DNA of 64,000 nucleotides from an uncultured Alphaproteobacteria bacterium (GCA_902555695.1 CACDTV010000001.1:19559-83558), one strand, 5' to 3'. Shown: positions 8,610 through 17,613, counted from the first letter of the stretch. Notes: generated by a model not told the origin, from the letters alone. A program made the numbers and translations.

Positions 8610-10112
8610 TTAGTCAAAATAAACGACTTTGATACCCCCTCTGTCAGACTGCGATCTTCTATGACCTACTTTAAGTTTGTCTGTTTCAACAATTTTAATT
8701 CTCTTTGAGTCCAAATCAATATTTTTAGTAAAGCCATTTTTAAAAGATATCTTACTAATAAGAGTGTTTAAATTATTTTCGATATATTTAGTGTTGTGTT
8801 TACCATCTATGAAGTTTTTGTCTTTAAGAAGACAAATTAAAAAAGGGATGTTTGTCTTAATGCCCTCAATCTGAGTGCCTTCTAAAAATTTTATTAATTT
8901 GGATATAGCATCGTCTCGAATTAAGTCGTGAGATATAATTTTTCCTATCATCGGATCATAATAGAAACTTACTTCATCTCTTTCATCGTATCCCCAATCT
9001 AATCTTATGCCATTTGGTATTTTAGGAAACTTTAATTTAGTTATTTTTCCTGGAGATGGTAAGAAATTTTGAGATGGATCCTCTGCATAGACTCTGCATT
9101 CAATTGAATGTCCATAAGTTTTAATTTTATTTTGATTTAAAAATTTATTTTTTCTATTAAAAGCAAAATTTATTTGCATAGAAATTAAATCATTATTTGT
9201 CACTAACTCTGTAACAGGATGTTCAACTTGAATTCTTGTATTCATCTCAAGAAAATAATATTTCATTTCTTGAACATCATATATGAACTCTACAGTTCCG
9301 GCTCCTTCGTAATTTACATCAGAAGATAATTTTACAGCGGCTTTTGCCATATTATTTATTAATTCTCTATCTACCTCTGGTGCCGGAGACTCCTCAATTA
9401 TCTTTTGATATCTTCTTTGCATAGAGCAATCTCTTTCGAACAGATGCACAGATCCTTTTGCACCAAATCCAAAAACTTGTATCTCTATATGTCGAGCGTT
9501 GGTGATAAATTTCTCAATAAAAATATCTCCATTACCAAAAGATTTTGCAGCAAGATTACTAGTTTTTTCAATTGAATTGGCTAGGTCTTTGAAATTTTGG
9601 ACGACGCTCATGCCTATCCCCCCACCGCCAGCACTTGATTTTACAAGTAAAGGGTAGCCAATCTCTTCACATTTTGTCTTAAGTTGTTCATCACTTAATT
9701 TGTGAACATTATTTATGCCTGGACAAATAGGAATATTGGAATTTAAAGCCAATTCACGAGCAATATCCTTATTTCCCATTGATTTTATTGATTTTGGTTT
9801 TGGGCCAATCCATGTGATACCTCTGTCTATAACCTCTTGAGCAAAAGTGTCGTTTTCCGATAAAAAACCAAAACCAGGATGAATAGCATCCACATTTGAT
9901 TTTGTAGCTATTTCTAAAATCTTATTGTAAGAAAGATAACTTTCCTGAGCTTTACTAGGTCCTATATAATAAGACTCGTCAGATAATCTTACATGCTTTG
10001 AATTCTTATCTGCATCTGAATAAACAGCTACAGATTTGTGACCTAATATTTTACAACTTTTTATAATTCTATTTGCTATTTCACCGCGATTAGCAATTAA
10101 AATTTTTTTCAT
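8610..10112 (-). CDS. Biotin carboxylase subunit (AccC-like)
   Basis: A 500-residue ATP-grasp biotin carboxylase. It begins KKILIANRGEIANRII, has HPGFGFLSEN, the glycine-rich ATP loop KSSAGGGGIGM, the FIEKFI and HIEIQV segments, and EMNTRIQVEHPVTE near the active site; length is near the usual 450 plus a tail. The enzyme carboxylates biotin on a carrier using ATP and bicarbonate. Its gene overlaps pxpA by 4 bases. The likely carrier is the small protein at 16238 and the likely transfer partners are the KipI/KipA-like proteins at 14005 and 15268. That makes a role in fatty-acid synthesis unlikely for this copy. Confidence 0.9.
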   Translation of the reverse strand: MKKILIANRGEIANRIIKSCKILGHKSVAVYSDADKNSKHVRLSDESYYIGPSKAQESYLSYNKILEIATKSNVDAIHPGFGFLSENDTFAQEVIDRGITWIGPKPKSIKSMGNKDIARELALNSNIPICPGINNVHKLSDEQLKTKCEEIGYPLLVKSSAGGGGIGMSVVQNFKDLANSIEKTSNLAAKSFGNGDIFIEKFITNARHIEIQVFGFGAKGSVHLFERDCSMQRRYQKIIEESPAPEVDRELINNMAKAAVKLSSDVNYEGAGTVEFIYDVQEMKYYFLEMNTRIQVEHPVTELVTNNDLISMQINFAFNRKNKFLNQNKIKTYGHSIECRVYAEDPSQNFLPSPGKITKLKFPKIPNGIRLDWGYDERDEVSFYYDPMIGKIISHDLIRDDAISKLIKFLEGTQIEGIKTNIPFLICLLKDKNFIDGKHNTKYIENNLNTLISKISFKNGFTKNIDLDSKRIKIVETDKLKVGHRRSQSDRGGIKVVYFD

Positions 10113-10894
10113 TTCTTATCAACGATATAAGGCATTTTGGTATGATTGCCGTTTGAAGTTTTTTGTGGAATTTTTTTATCAGAGGAAATTTTTTCTCTCA
10201 GAGCCTTTAAGATTTCTACAGCATTAGGAGTGTCAGAGTGGACACAAATTGTTTCACATCCTACAACTACATCGTTTCCTTGAACAGTTTTAACTTTATT
10301 TTCATTCATTGCTCTTAAACAACGCTCCACAGCTCTATCAGTTGGATAATATTTATTTCGACCCTTGGCTATAACCAAATAACCTGTTTCATCATATTCC
10401 AAGTCAGAGTAAAATTCTCCGTAAAATTTTATTCCTCTTTCTTTGTATACTTTTTCGTGAAAAGTATTAACCATTCCGAAAATACCAACATTAAAAATTT
10501 CAGCTGCGTCAGCAATTCCATGAGCCACATCTTCCTCTTTCGCGGAGACACCATATAAAGATCCATGAGGTTTGATATGGTTTAATGGCATTCCATACTC
10601 ATCAAGAAAGGCTTTGATGGCACCAGTTTGATACATCACAAGATTTTTGATTTCATCACGTTTCATTTTCATCGGCCTTCTTCCAAATCCTACTAAGTCA
10701 GGATAGGCAGGGTGCGATCCAACTTTCACATCATATTTTTTTGCAAGCTCGACAGTTTTCCTCATTGTGTTTGGGTCTGAGGCGTGAAACCCACAGGCTA
10801 CATTAGCAGCATCTATATAAGGCATTATTTCTTCGTCATCTGCGAAGGAGTAAATACCAAAACCCTCACCCATATCGCAATTCAAATCGACCAT
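10109..10894 (-). CDS. pxpA: 5-oxoprolinase subunit A (LamB/YcsF family)
   Basis: A LamB/YcsF protein of 261 residues, the family's normal length. It shows DLNCDMGEGFG at the start, NVACGFHASDP, VGSHPAYPD and HIKPHGSLYG. With PxpB and PxpC this subunit opens 5-oxoproline to glutamate using ATP in characterised bacteria. I prefer the ATG at 10894 over the TTG at 10903 used by the ORF track, because the protein then starts MVDLNCD as in homologues and the GAGAGGA site is better placed. It is the first gene of the minus arm, which continues into the biotin carboxylase and the two permeases. Confidence 0.9.
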   Translation of the reverse strand: MVDLNCDMGEGFGIYSFADDEEIMPYIDAANVACGFHASDPNTMRKTVELAKKYDVKVGSHPAYPDLVGFGRRPMKMKRDEIKNLVMYQTGAIKAFLDEYGMPLNHIKPHGSLYGVSAKEEDVAHGIADAAEIFNVGIFGMVNTFHEKVYKERGIKFYGEFYSDLEYDETGYLVIAKGRNKYYPTDRAVERCLRAMNENKVKTVQGNDVVVGCETICVHSDTPNAVEILKALREKISSDKKIPQKTSNGNHTKMPYIVDKK

Positions 10895-10941
10895 GAATAA
10901 CAAATTCCTCTCATTTATAATTTACAGAAAATCAGGCTTTT

Positions 10942-10962
10942 ATGTGAAAATCTTTTCCACAT
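10942..10962. promoter_or_regulatory. 21-bp near-perfect palindrome in the divergent pxpA / binding-protein promoter
   Basis: ATGTGAAAATCTTTTCCACA plus T is centred on base 10952, with 8 of 10 arm positions symmetric (outer ATGTG and CACAT arms perfect). It lies between pxpA on the minus strand and the binding-protein gene on the plus strand, so a bound regulator could control both arms. No regulator gene is adjacent. Confidence 0.45.
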
Positions 10963-11041
10963 GTTGGAACAATTTTGCTTATATTTTTCAGAATATAGGT
11001 ATTATTATAAATACTTATATATAAGTAAGGAGGATAAAACT

Positions 11042-12202
11042 ATGACATTGCTTAAAAAGTTCATAGCTATTTTAGCTGTTAGTTTTGTCGGTGTCGCAGG
11101 TAACTTAAATGCTGACATTTTAGACGAAATTCCAGCTGATATTAGAGACTTCGTTTATAATCCTGACTTTATGGATCCTAACCAACCGCTTGGTGAAAGT
11201 GTATACAGAAATTGGAAAAGTGATAGACCACTTCCTTGGACTATCGGTTATGCAAGTTCTTACGCAGGTAATCTATGGAGAAAAGGTGTGATGGAAAGAT
11301 TGTATGGTGACTATTTACCAAAAATGAAAGCAGCAGGTATTCTTAACGATATCGTTGTTACACAATCTAACCTAAAAGACGCGGTTCAAATTCAACAAAT
11401 GAGACAGTTAACTGATCAAGGAGTTGATGGATTAATAGTCTGTTGCTCAAATCCTGTTGCATTAAATCCAACTATTGAGTATGCATACGGAAAAGGTGTT
11501 CCTACTGCATCAATGACAGGATACTTAACTTCAGAATATGCTATCAGTACATCTGTTAACTACAAATTAACCGGATATTATATTGCACAATGGTTAGCAG
11601 AAACTATTGGTGGTGAAGGTAATGTTGTTATTATGGAAGGAATTCCTGGAACATCAGCATCTGACTCACAGCACCAAGGTATGCTAGATGGATTTGCAGA
11701 ATATCCAGACATAACTGTTGTTGCTGAAATTGCACACATGTGGACACCACAAATTGCTCAAGCTGAACTTCAAAAATGGTTATCAGCTAACACAACTCAA
11801 GTTGACGGATTTGCTGTTCAGTCTTCAGGAGAGTCCGGAGCACTTAACGCTCTAGAATCATCTGGAAGACCAATGGTGCCTATGGCTTTGGGTGGAGAAA
11901 TTGGTGCATTCTGCTATTGGAGAAATAATCCAGACTTTATCGACAGAGCGGTCTATGCATGGCCTCCTGGAGATGATGCAGAGTTTGCGATGAATGTTCT
12001 TTTAAGAACTATGTATGGTCAGGGCCTTAAAATCCAGTCTATCTTAGTTCCTCCATATGAAGAAGATGTTGAGACTATTCAGTCTTTTGTTCCTGAAGAT
12101 TGTGACAGAAACTCAAGTGAGTTTAGAACTGTTGGAATTGAAAACTGGGCAAGTGATGAATATCTAAATAATTTCTTCGATCGTGGAGAAGCATTACTTT
12201 AA
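11042..12202 (+). CDS. CUT2-type ABC transporter substrate-binding protein
   Basis: A 386-residue periplasmic binding protein (Peripla_BP_4, ribose-binding-like fold). The start is the ATG at 11042, preceded by a consensus AAGGAGG at 11027-11033; the ORF track's start at 10961 adds residues ahead of the signal peptide and is wrong. The signal peptide MTLLKKFIAILAVSF... ends near NLNA. The mature protein begins with an unusual roughly 45-residue segment (ADIRDFVYNPDFMDP) before the first strand WTIGYASS. The hinge pattern (QGVDGLIVCC, GEGNVVIMEG) is typical. Aromatic residues near the pocket (CYWRNNP, YAWPPGDD) are plentiful. The ligand is unknown. Confidence 0.88.
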   Translation: MTLLKKFIAILAVSFVGVAGNLNADILDEIPADIRDFVYNPDFMDPNQPLGESVYRNWKSDRPLPWTIGYASSYAGNLWRKGVMERLYGDYLPKMKAAGILNDIVVTQSNLKDAVQIQQMRQLTDQGVDGLIVCCSNPVALNPTIEYAYGKGVPTASMTGYLTSEYAISTSVNYKLTGYYIAQWLAETIGGEGNVVIMEGIPGTSASDSQHQGMLDGFAEYPDITVVAEIAHMWTPQIAQAELQKWLSANTTQVDGFAVQSSGESGALNALESSGRPMVPMALGGEIGAFCYWRNNPDFIDRAVYAWPPGDDAEFAMNVLLRTMYGQGLKIQSILVPPYEEDVETIQSFVPEDCDRNSSEFRTVGIENWASDEYLNNFFDRGEALL

Positions 12203-12214
12203 TTTAAGTAATTA

Positions 12215-13999
12215 ATGAATGAAGAAAAAACTTTGGACAGTGCCCCAAACGGGAATGGGGCACAGTCTAACTCCTCTAAAGTTGGAGGGGATATTTATGT
12301 TCAAGATGCATCAAAATCCTTTGGTGTTACAAAAGCTCTAAACGGTGTAAATTTTAAAGCTAACTTTGGTGAAATCCACGCCATTGTTGGTGGTAATGGA
12401 TGTGGTAAGAGTACATTGGCAAAGGTTATTTCAGGAGTTTTACCTTTGGACAAAGGAAAGGTCTCTATTATGGGTCATTCACCCAATTCCCCAATTGAAG
12501 CCCAAAGAGTTGGCATTGCTACAGTTTTTCAAGAAGTAATGATAGCTGAAGAGGCTACTGTTTATGAAAATTTATTTATTGGATATGACTCTTTTTTTGG
12601 AAAAAAATTAGCACATCGAGATAGGGTCGAAAAAGCTGCATCTATAATGTTAGAGCTATCCGGTGAATTTGTCGATCCATATACAATAGCAAGTCAATTA
12701 TCGCTTGGTATGAAAGCTTGGATAACAATTGGTAGAGCATTTTTAAGAAATCCTAAAGTACTAATTTTAGATGAATCATCAGCTGCACTCGATTTTGACT
12801 CTACAGAAAGACTTTTTGCAAAAATGAGAACATTAAGAGATCAAGGTGCAGCAATATTTATAGTAACTCACAGAATTGCAGAGCTAGTTAGAATAAGCGA
12901 TAGAGCAACGGTTATGAGAGATGGGGTTGATGTTGGAGTTTTAGCAGGAGAGGAAATTACTGAAAAAAATCTTCTCGGACTTATGACAGGTGATAAAAAA
13001 TTTTCTACAGCATCAGAAATAAAAGCTACACCTCCAGACTCAATCTCAGATGAAATAGTTTTGTCTGCTAAAGATTTAAAAGTTTGGGACAATGGAGATG
13101 TTATTAACTTTGATCTTCCAAAAGGTGAGATACTTGGAGTCACAGGACTTGATGGGCAAGGACAAGATAATTTTGTTAAGGCTCTGGCAGGTATCGATCA
13201 ACCACTTAGCGGAGAAGTAATTGTCAAACAGTCTGATGAGGAAAGAGAAAGAACCAAGAAAGATTACACAACTGTGAATAGCTTGTTAGATGCCAAGAAA
13301 AGTGGAGTTGGATATGTATCTGGAGATAGAAAAAAAGAGGGTATTTTTCCTAACATGAGCATATATGAAAATATGGTCATACCTTTATATAAAGGAAAAC
13401 AAGCTAAAACATCAGGTGGATTTATTGGTTTTATTAAATGGATGGAATTAAACGGTATTTTTGATTGGGAAGTAGAAAGATTAAGTATTAAGACAGGTCC
13501 AAAGAATAATCTAATTACCTCATTGAGTGGGGGAAATCAGCAAAAAGTCATGATTGCCAGAGCTTTCACAACAACTCCAAAAATACTAATACTTAACGAT
13601 CCAGCGCGAGGTATTGATGTTGGTGCAAAACGAGACTTATATAAACACTTAAGAATTTTTGTAAATGAAGGTGGTACAGCGATATTTCTATCAAGTGAAC
13701 TTGAAGAATTTATAGGATTATGTCATCGAGTTTTAGTTTTTAGAGATGGGAGTATATTTGAGACATTTGAAAAAGAGGATATCAATCCAAATACTATCCT
13801 TGAGGGAATGTTTGGTCATACTCAAAAGAAATCTAATGATAATAATTTATCAAGTACGCAAAATTCAAATCAAAAAGCTAATACTAATGCAGAAATTCAA
13901 AATAAAATTATTAAACCGACTGTGCCTACAAATGTCAAAGTAGTAGATTTTACAGATAAACCTAAGAGCAAAGAAAAAATTAAAGTTAAATATTTTTAA
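12215..13999 (+). CDS. CUT2-type ABC transporter double ATP-binding protein
   Basis: Two fused ATPase domains as in RbsA or MglA. The first has Walker A GGNGCGKST, a weakened signature LSLGMKAW and Walker B VLILDESSAALD. The second has the usual degenerate Walker A (TGLDGQGQDN), an intact signature LSGGNQQK and ILILNDPARGID. The length of 594 exceeds the normal 500, mostly from a polar Asn/Lys-rich C-terminal tail of about 60 residues. It energises the two permeases on the opposite arm. The N-terminal 30 residues (NGNGAQSNSSK) are low-complexity and overlie a DNA hairpin, so a start at the TTG at 12233 is also possible. Confidence 0.88.
   Translation: MNEEKTLDSAPNGNGAQSNSSKVGGDIYVQDASKSFGVTKALNGVNFKANFGEIHAIVGGNGCGKSTLAKVISGVLPLDKGKVSIMGHSPNSPIEAQRVGIATVFQEVMIAEEATVYENLFIGYDSFFGKKLAHRDRVEKAASIMLELSGEFVDPYTIASQLSLGMKAWITIGRAFLRNPKVLILDESSAALDFDSTERLFAKMRTLRDQGAAIFIVTHRIAELVRISDRATVMRDGVDVGVLAGEEITEKNLLGLMTGDKKFSTASEIKATPPDSISDEIVLSAKDLKVWDNGDVINFDLPKGEILGVTGLDGQGQDNFVKALAGIDQPLSGEVIVKQSDEERERTKKDYTTVNSLLDAKKSGVGYVSGDRKKEGIFPNMSIYENMVIPLYKGKQAKTSGGFIGFIKWMELNGIFDWEVERLSIKTGPKNNLITSLSGGNQQKVMIARAFTTTPKILILNDPARGIDVGAKRDLYKHLRIFVNEGGTAIFLSSELEEFIGLCHRVLVFRDGSIFETFEKEDINPNTILEGMFGHTQKKSNDNNLSSTQNSNQKANTNAEIQNKIIKPTVPTNVKVVDFTDKPKSKEKIKVKYF
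12240..12263 (+). other. GC-rich hairpin at the start of the ATPase gene
   Basis: GTGCCCCA pairs with TGGGGCAC (8 bp, 8-base loop) about 40 bases after the binding-protein stop. No T-run follows, so it is not a classical terminator. It matches the position of hairpins behind the other binding-protein genes in the window and may stabilise the upstream message or slow ATPase translation. Confidence 0.55.
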
Positions 14000-14004
14000 A
14001 TTCA

Positions 14005-15267
14005 ATGGTTCAAGAATATAAAAATACAGATTTAGATTTATTTCAAAAAATAGATTTAACCAATCCTAAAGATGAGTTATTAAAAAAAAATAAGATAGGG
14101 TTATCGCAACAAGAAAACAATAATATAAAATTTAATTATTTAAATCACGAGATTTCAAAATTTGAAAATTTAGAGAGTCATTTATCTCAAGATAAATCAA
14201 AAAAACTTGATGATATTTTATTCTCTCAACTCGATGTTGATGATTATGCTAGTTTCAAAAATATGTATCCTCATAATATTTCTCAACCTAAATTAAATGT
14301 AAGTAAACTCTCTGTAAAAAAACATATAAACGAGGATGGCTCTTATCCCAATTTAGTTTCAAAGAATACAAAAGATAAAACCTCAGAAATATTTCAGGGA
14401 ATTTACCCTGAGCCAAAGTTTTTACCAGGTGGTGATAAGTATTTATTAATAGAATTTGGTAATGTGATGAATTTAGAATTGAACTTTAAAGCTCAGGGGC
14501 TATCAAACTTAATTAAGACAGCAAATATTAATGGAGTTTACGAAACACTCCCATGTTTTGCCTCAATGATAGTTCACTACAATCCAGATGATATCGGCTA
14601 TCAAGATTTAATTAATGAATTGAAATCATTGCTTAAAGATATGAAAGATAATGATGATACAGTTGTAAATAGCAGACTTTTTCATTTCCCGACTGTCTAT
14701 CTTGACAAATGGACTAAAGAAGCAATTGAAGACTATATAGCTAAAATCACAATGAAAAAGCCAGATCCTGAGTTCATCACAGAGTTAAATCAATTAGATG
14801 ATGTTAATCATTTTGTTAGAGTTCACTCTGGAACTGAGTATTGGGTGGCTTCGCTTGGTTTTTGGCCTGGTTTACCATTTACAATGCCTCTTGACCCTAG
14901 GTGCAAATTAACCGCTCCAAAGTATAACCCACCTAGAACATGGACACCAAAAGGAACTGTGGGCATGGGAGGATCGTCCACAGCTATTTATCCTGATAGG
15001 CTACCTGGGGGTTATCAAATTTTTGGCAGAACGCCTGTACCCATTTGGGATCCTGACAAGAATTTTGATGTTTTCAAAGATAGTATTTGTCTATTTAGGC
15101 CAGGAGATAGAATTAAATTTGTGCCTTGTGATTATGATGAGTTTGAAATGATTGAAAAAAAAGTTGAAGATAAATCATATCGATATGATTTAATTGAAGA
15201 GCATAAATTTTCCATCAAAAAATATAAAAACTGGTTGTCTAAACTAGATTATAATAAGAAGTTTTAG
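14005..15267 (+). CDS. pxpB: PxpB/KipI-like (allophanate hydrolase subunit 1 family) with long N-terminal extension
   Basis: A 420-residue protein. Residues about 148-390 form the AHS1 (CT_C_D) domain: YLLIEFGN, HYNPDDIGY, then RVHSGTEYWVASLGFWPG, and PKYNPPRTWTPKGTVG with GGYQIFGRT. The KYNPPRTWTP and GGYQ..GRT segments resemble the AHS1 part of urea carboxylase more than short KipI proteins. About 145 extra N-terminal residues are polar, Asn/Lys-rich and probably flexible; standard PxpB has about 240 residues. Together with PxpA and PxpC it would form a 5-oxoprolinase-like complex, or with the biotin proteins a split urea-carboxylase-like transferase. It starts 5 bases after the ATPase stop. 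Confidence 0.8.
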   Translation: MVQEYKNTDLDLFQKIDLTNPKDELLKKNKIGLSQQENNNIKFNYLNHEISKFENLESHLSQDKSKKLDDILFSQLDVDDYASFKNMYPHNISQPKLNVSKLSVKKHINEDGSYPNLVSKNTKDKTSEIFQGIYPEPKFLPGGDKYLLIEFGNVMNLELNFKAQGLSNLIKTANINGVYETLPCFASMIVHYNPDDIGYQDLINELKSLLKDMKDNDDTVVNSRLFHFPTVYLDKWTKEAIEDYIAKITMKKPDPEFITELNQLDDVNHFVRVHSGTEYWVASLGFWPGLPFTMPLDPRCKLTAPKYNPPRTWTPKGTVGMGGSSTAIYPDRLPGGYQIFGRTPVPIWDPDKNFDVFKDSICLFRPGDRIKFVPCDYDEFEMIEKKVEDKSYRYDLIEEHKFSIKKYKNWLSKLDYNKKF

Positions 15268-16236
15268 ATGTTTGAAGTTATTAAACAAGGACTAGAAACA
15301 TCAGTGCAAGATTATCCCGGGAGAGTTGGTTATCTTAACCAAGGGTTTCCTCCCTCAGGGCCAATGGATAGTTGGTCTTTTCGACTTGCCAATTTACTTG
15401 TAGGTAATGAGGAGAGCTTTGCAGCGCTTGAGTGTCAGTACACTGGTCCAACTTTAAAATTTGAAAAAGATCATGTCATTGCAGTCTGTGGTGCTGATAT
15501 GCAGCCCAAAATAAATGGTAATTCTATTCCTATGTGGGAGAGTGTTTTAATAAAATCTGGACAAACTCTTGAAATGGGTTTTACAGTATCTGGTGCAAGA
15601 TCTTATGTGTCTTTTGCTGGAGGCATTGAGTCAGAAAAATGGCTAAACTCTCAATCAACTTTTCACAAAGCAGGCGTTGGTGGCATTGATGGTCATGCTT
15701 TGAAAGACGGTCAAAGAATTCCTTTAGGTCAAGCTAATGGGAAGATCGGTAGAAAAATTAGAACTGACTCAATTCCAGAGATTAGCAATAGTGGTATTTG
15801 GGAAATTGAGGTTGTTCGGGGACCAAATGATGATTGGCTTGACGACGAAGGATATGACACTTTTCTTAAAGCAGAGTGGAAACTTCAAGCAAGAAGTGAT
15901 CGTACTGGATTTAGGTTGGATGGACCCACTTTAAGTTTTACCGAAAAAGCTACAAATAAATCTCCTGAACATGGCTATGAACCCTCAAATATAATAGATC
16001 AGGGCTACCCAATAGGTGGTATTAATTTGGCTGGTCAAACGCCAATAATACTTGTAAATGATGGGCCTAGCATGGGTGGGTTTATTGTACCTTTTACTGT
16101 TCCATCAGCCTCTTTTTGGAAATTAGGACAAGCTAAACCAAATGAAAAATTTAAGTTTAAAGAAATAAGTGTGCAAGAGGCACAGGAAATGAGATCTGAA
16201 CAAACCTCCATCTGCTCAATGGGAAGTGTCATATAA
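15268..16236 (+). CDS. pxpC: PxpC/KipA-like (allophanate hydrolase subunit 2 family)
   Basis: A 322-residue AHS2 (CT_A_B) protein of normal length. It starts FEVIKQGLETSVQDYPGR, then GFPPSGPMDSWSFRLAN, ALECQYTGPTL, and SYVSFAGGI, with the late SDRTGFRLDGP, PSNIIDQGYPIGGINLAG and ILVNDGPSMGGF motifs all present. It pairs with the AHS1 protein; the two genes are directly adjacent with no gap. In characterised systems this pair phosphorylates or activates the lactam for PxpA; in urea carboxylase the equivalent domain carries carboxyl transfer. Which chemistry applies here is open. Confidence 0.88.
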   Translation: MFEVIKQGLETSVQDYPGRVGYLNQGFPPSGPMDSWSFRLANLLVGNEESFAALECQYTGPTLKFEKDHVIAVCGADMQPKINGNSIPMWESVLIKSGQTLEMGFTVSGARSYVSFAGGIESEKWLNSQSTFHKAGVGGIDGHALKDGQRIPLGQANGKIGRKIRTDSIPEISNSGIWEIEVVRGPNDDWLDDEGYDTFLKAEWKLQARSDRTGFRLDGPTLSFTEKATNKSPEHGYEPSNIIDQGYPIGGINLAGQTPIILVNDGPSMGGFIVPFTVPSASFWKLGQAKPNEKFKFKEISVQEAQEMRSEQTSICSMGSVI

Positions 16237-16237
16237 T

Positions 16238-16456
16238 ATGTCTACAGAAGTTTTAACATCAGTTCCAGGTAACATATGGAAAGTTTTAGTAGAAGTTGGT
16301 GATGAAGTAAGTGAGGGGGATATATTATTTATTATGGAAGTTATGAAATCAGAGGTCAATCATAACGCTCCAGTTAGTGGAACAATAACTCAAGTTAACA
16401 TTAGGAACGACCAAGAGGGTGTAAGCCCTGGCACTGTTGCTATAATCATTGATTAA
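16238..16456 (+). CDS. Small biotin carboxyl-carrier domain protein
   Basis: A 72-residue single biotinyl domain. The attachment lysine is K37 in the motif EVMKSE (consensus E-A/V-M-K-M). I use the ATG at 16238 rather than the GTG at 16226, because it directly follows the PxpC stop (TAA then T-ATG). The protein lacks the Ala/Pro-rich N-terminal part of AccB, so it is a stand-alone carrier. Its position in the Pxp operon and the linked biotin carboxylase across the promoter argue that it serves that complex. A lipoyl domain is the alternative, but MK rather than DK favours biotin. Confidence 0.85.
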   Translation: MSTEVLTSVPGNIWKVLVEVGDEVSEGDILFIMEVMKSEVNHNAPVSGTITQVNIRNDQEGVSPGTVAIIID

Positions 16457-17071
16457 ATGACAGATACTCCACTTTTATATAATGGGCCTACTTCTCCTTT
16501 TGGAAGAAAATGTAAAGTATCTGCTCTTGTATTAGACGTTGCTCATAAAGAAGAAAAGATAAATATTTATAAATCAAGATTTCTAGATGAATTTAATCCA
16601 TTAAGACAAGTTCCTACTTTAATAGTTGGTGATAAAACGATCACAGACAGTGATAATATTTGTTTGTATTTTGATAGTATTTCAAAAAAAGACTCTATAT
16701 ATCCAAAAGATCGTTATTGGGAAAGTATGACAATGATAAGTGTTTCAAATGGAATTATGGAAAATGCAGTTAATCGTTATATAGAAATGTCAGCTATACC
16801 AGAATTAGAGCAAAGACATAAATCTATAGAACGATATGAGAAAAAAATTTTAAGATCCATTGACTGGATTGAAAAAAAATATGATGAGTTCGTGACTGAC
16901 AAGTTAACGATTGATCAAATATCTGTTGCCTGTGCATTAGACTATACATCTTTTAGATTTACTGATGCTTGGGGAGAAAATAATATTAAATTAAAAAAAT
17001 GGTTAGAAAATATTACCAAGAATGATTTTATGAAATCAACCTTACCTGGAGAGAGTTTTAAGTATGAATAA
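16457..17071 (+). CDS. Glutathione S-transferase-like protein
   Basis: A 204-residue GST-fold protein. It starts TPLLYNGPTSPFGRKCKVSA, the thioredoxin-like strand with SPFGRKC where the GSH-activating residue lies, followed by FNPLRQVPTLIVGD (cis-Pro) and TDSDNICLYFD (the Glu/Asp-Ser GSH-binding motif as DSD). The C-terminal helical half follows. The ATG abuts the biotin-carrier stop, so it is in the same transcript. Its function could be detoxification, isomerisation or a ring-opening step; nothing in the sequence decides. Confidence 0.85.
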   Translation: MTDTPLLYNGPTSPFGRKCKVSALVLDVAHKEEKINIYKSRFLDEFNPLRQVPTLIVGDKTITDSDNICLYFDSISKKDSIYPKDRYWESMTMISVSNGIMENAVNRYIEMSAIPELEQRHKSIERYEKKILRSIDWIEKKYDEFVTDKLTIDQISVACALDYTSFRFTDAWGENNIKLKKWLENITKNDFMKSTLPGESFKYE

Positions 17072-17612
17072 AAGATTTAGAAAATTTTTATTACAAATGA
17101 TACATTATAAGTTGATGAGATATATTTTTGTACTTCTTTTAAGTTTGCCATTATTATCGCTGAATTTAAATGCAGAGTATGAGATGCACATCCCAAATTG
17201 TACTCAAAAAGGTGTTGAAAATTGCGGTGGTTTTTTATTTGATAATGAAACTGGAGATGTCCTTTTTTGCGGTTCTGAGAGTTGTATCGATTTAAAACTT
17301 CCAAAATCTTGGAAGGCAAAACAGAAAGATAAACTATCAAAACAAGATCAAATATTAGAAATGCTCTCCAATATTCAGGTTGGATCTGTCAACACAGTTC
17401 AAAATGTTGAGCCTTCCTCAGATACAAAAATTGTAAATCAAGAAGTAAAATCAGAAGAAAAGAAAGAAGAAAAAGAGGTTGTCAAAAAAGAGGAAAAAGA
17501 AGAGAAAAAGATAGAAAAGTGTGACAAAGAAAAGAAAAGTTTGTGTAAAGGTTCTGGTGGCATGCAACTTGGAGGAACCGGAATGAAACTTAAGAAACCA
17601 ACAAAAAAATAG
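17064..17612 (+). CDS. Secreted Lys/Glu-rich hypothetical protein
   Basis: A 182-residue protein I do not recognise. A basic N-terminus is followed by the hydrophobic stretch MRYIFVLLLSLPLLSLNLNA, a good signal peptide. The mature part has Cys residues in two pairs (IPNCTQKGVENCGG and FCGSESC), suggesting disulphides, then a Lys/Glu-repeat tail (EEKKEEKEVVKKEEKEEKK) and a Gly-rich end. The start at 17064 has a GGAGAG site and overlaps the GST stop by 8 bases; an in-frame ATG at 17115 gives a more compact signal peptide. It is probably periplasmic; function unknown. Confidence 0.7.
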   Translation: MNKRFRKFLLQMIHYKLMRYIFVLLLSLPLLSLNLNAEYEMHIPNCTQKGVENCGGFLFDNETGDVLFCGSESCIDLKLPKSWKAKQKDKLSKQDQILEMLSNIQVGSVNTVQNVEPSSDTKIVNQEVKSEEKKEEKEVVKKEEKEEKKIEKCDKEKKSLCKGSGGMQLGGTGMKLKKPTKK

Positions 17613-17613
17613 T

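Noticed and set aside
10961-11041. The ORF-track start of the Pxp-cluster binding protein
   Set aside because: A consensus AAGGAGG and a clean signal peptide point to the ATG at 11042; the upstream part is the promoter region.
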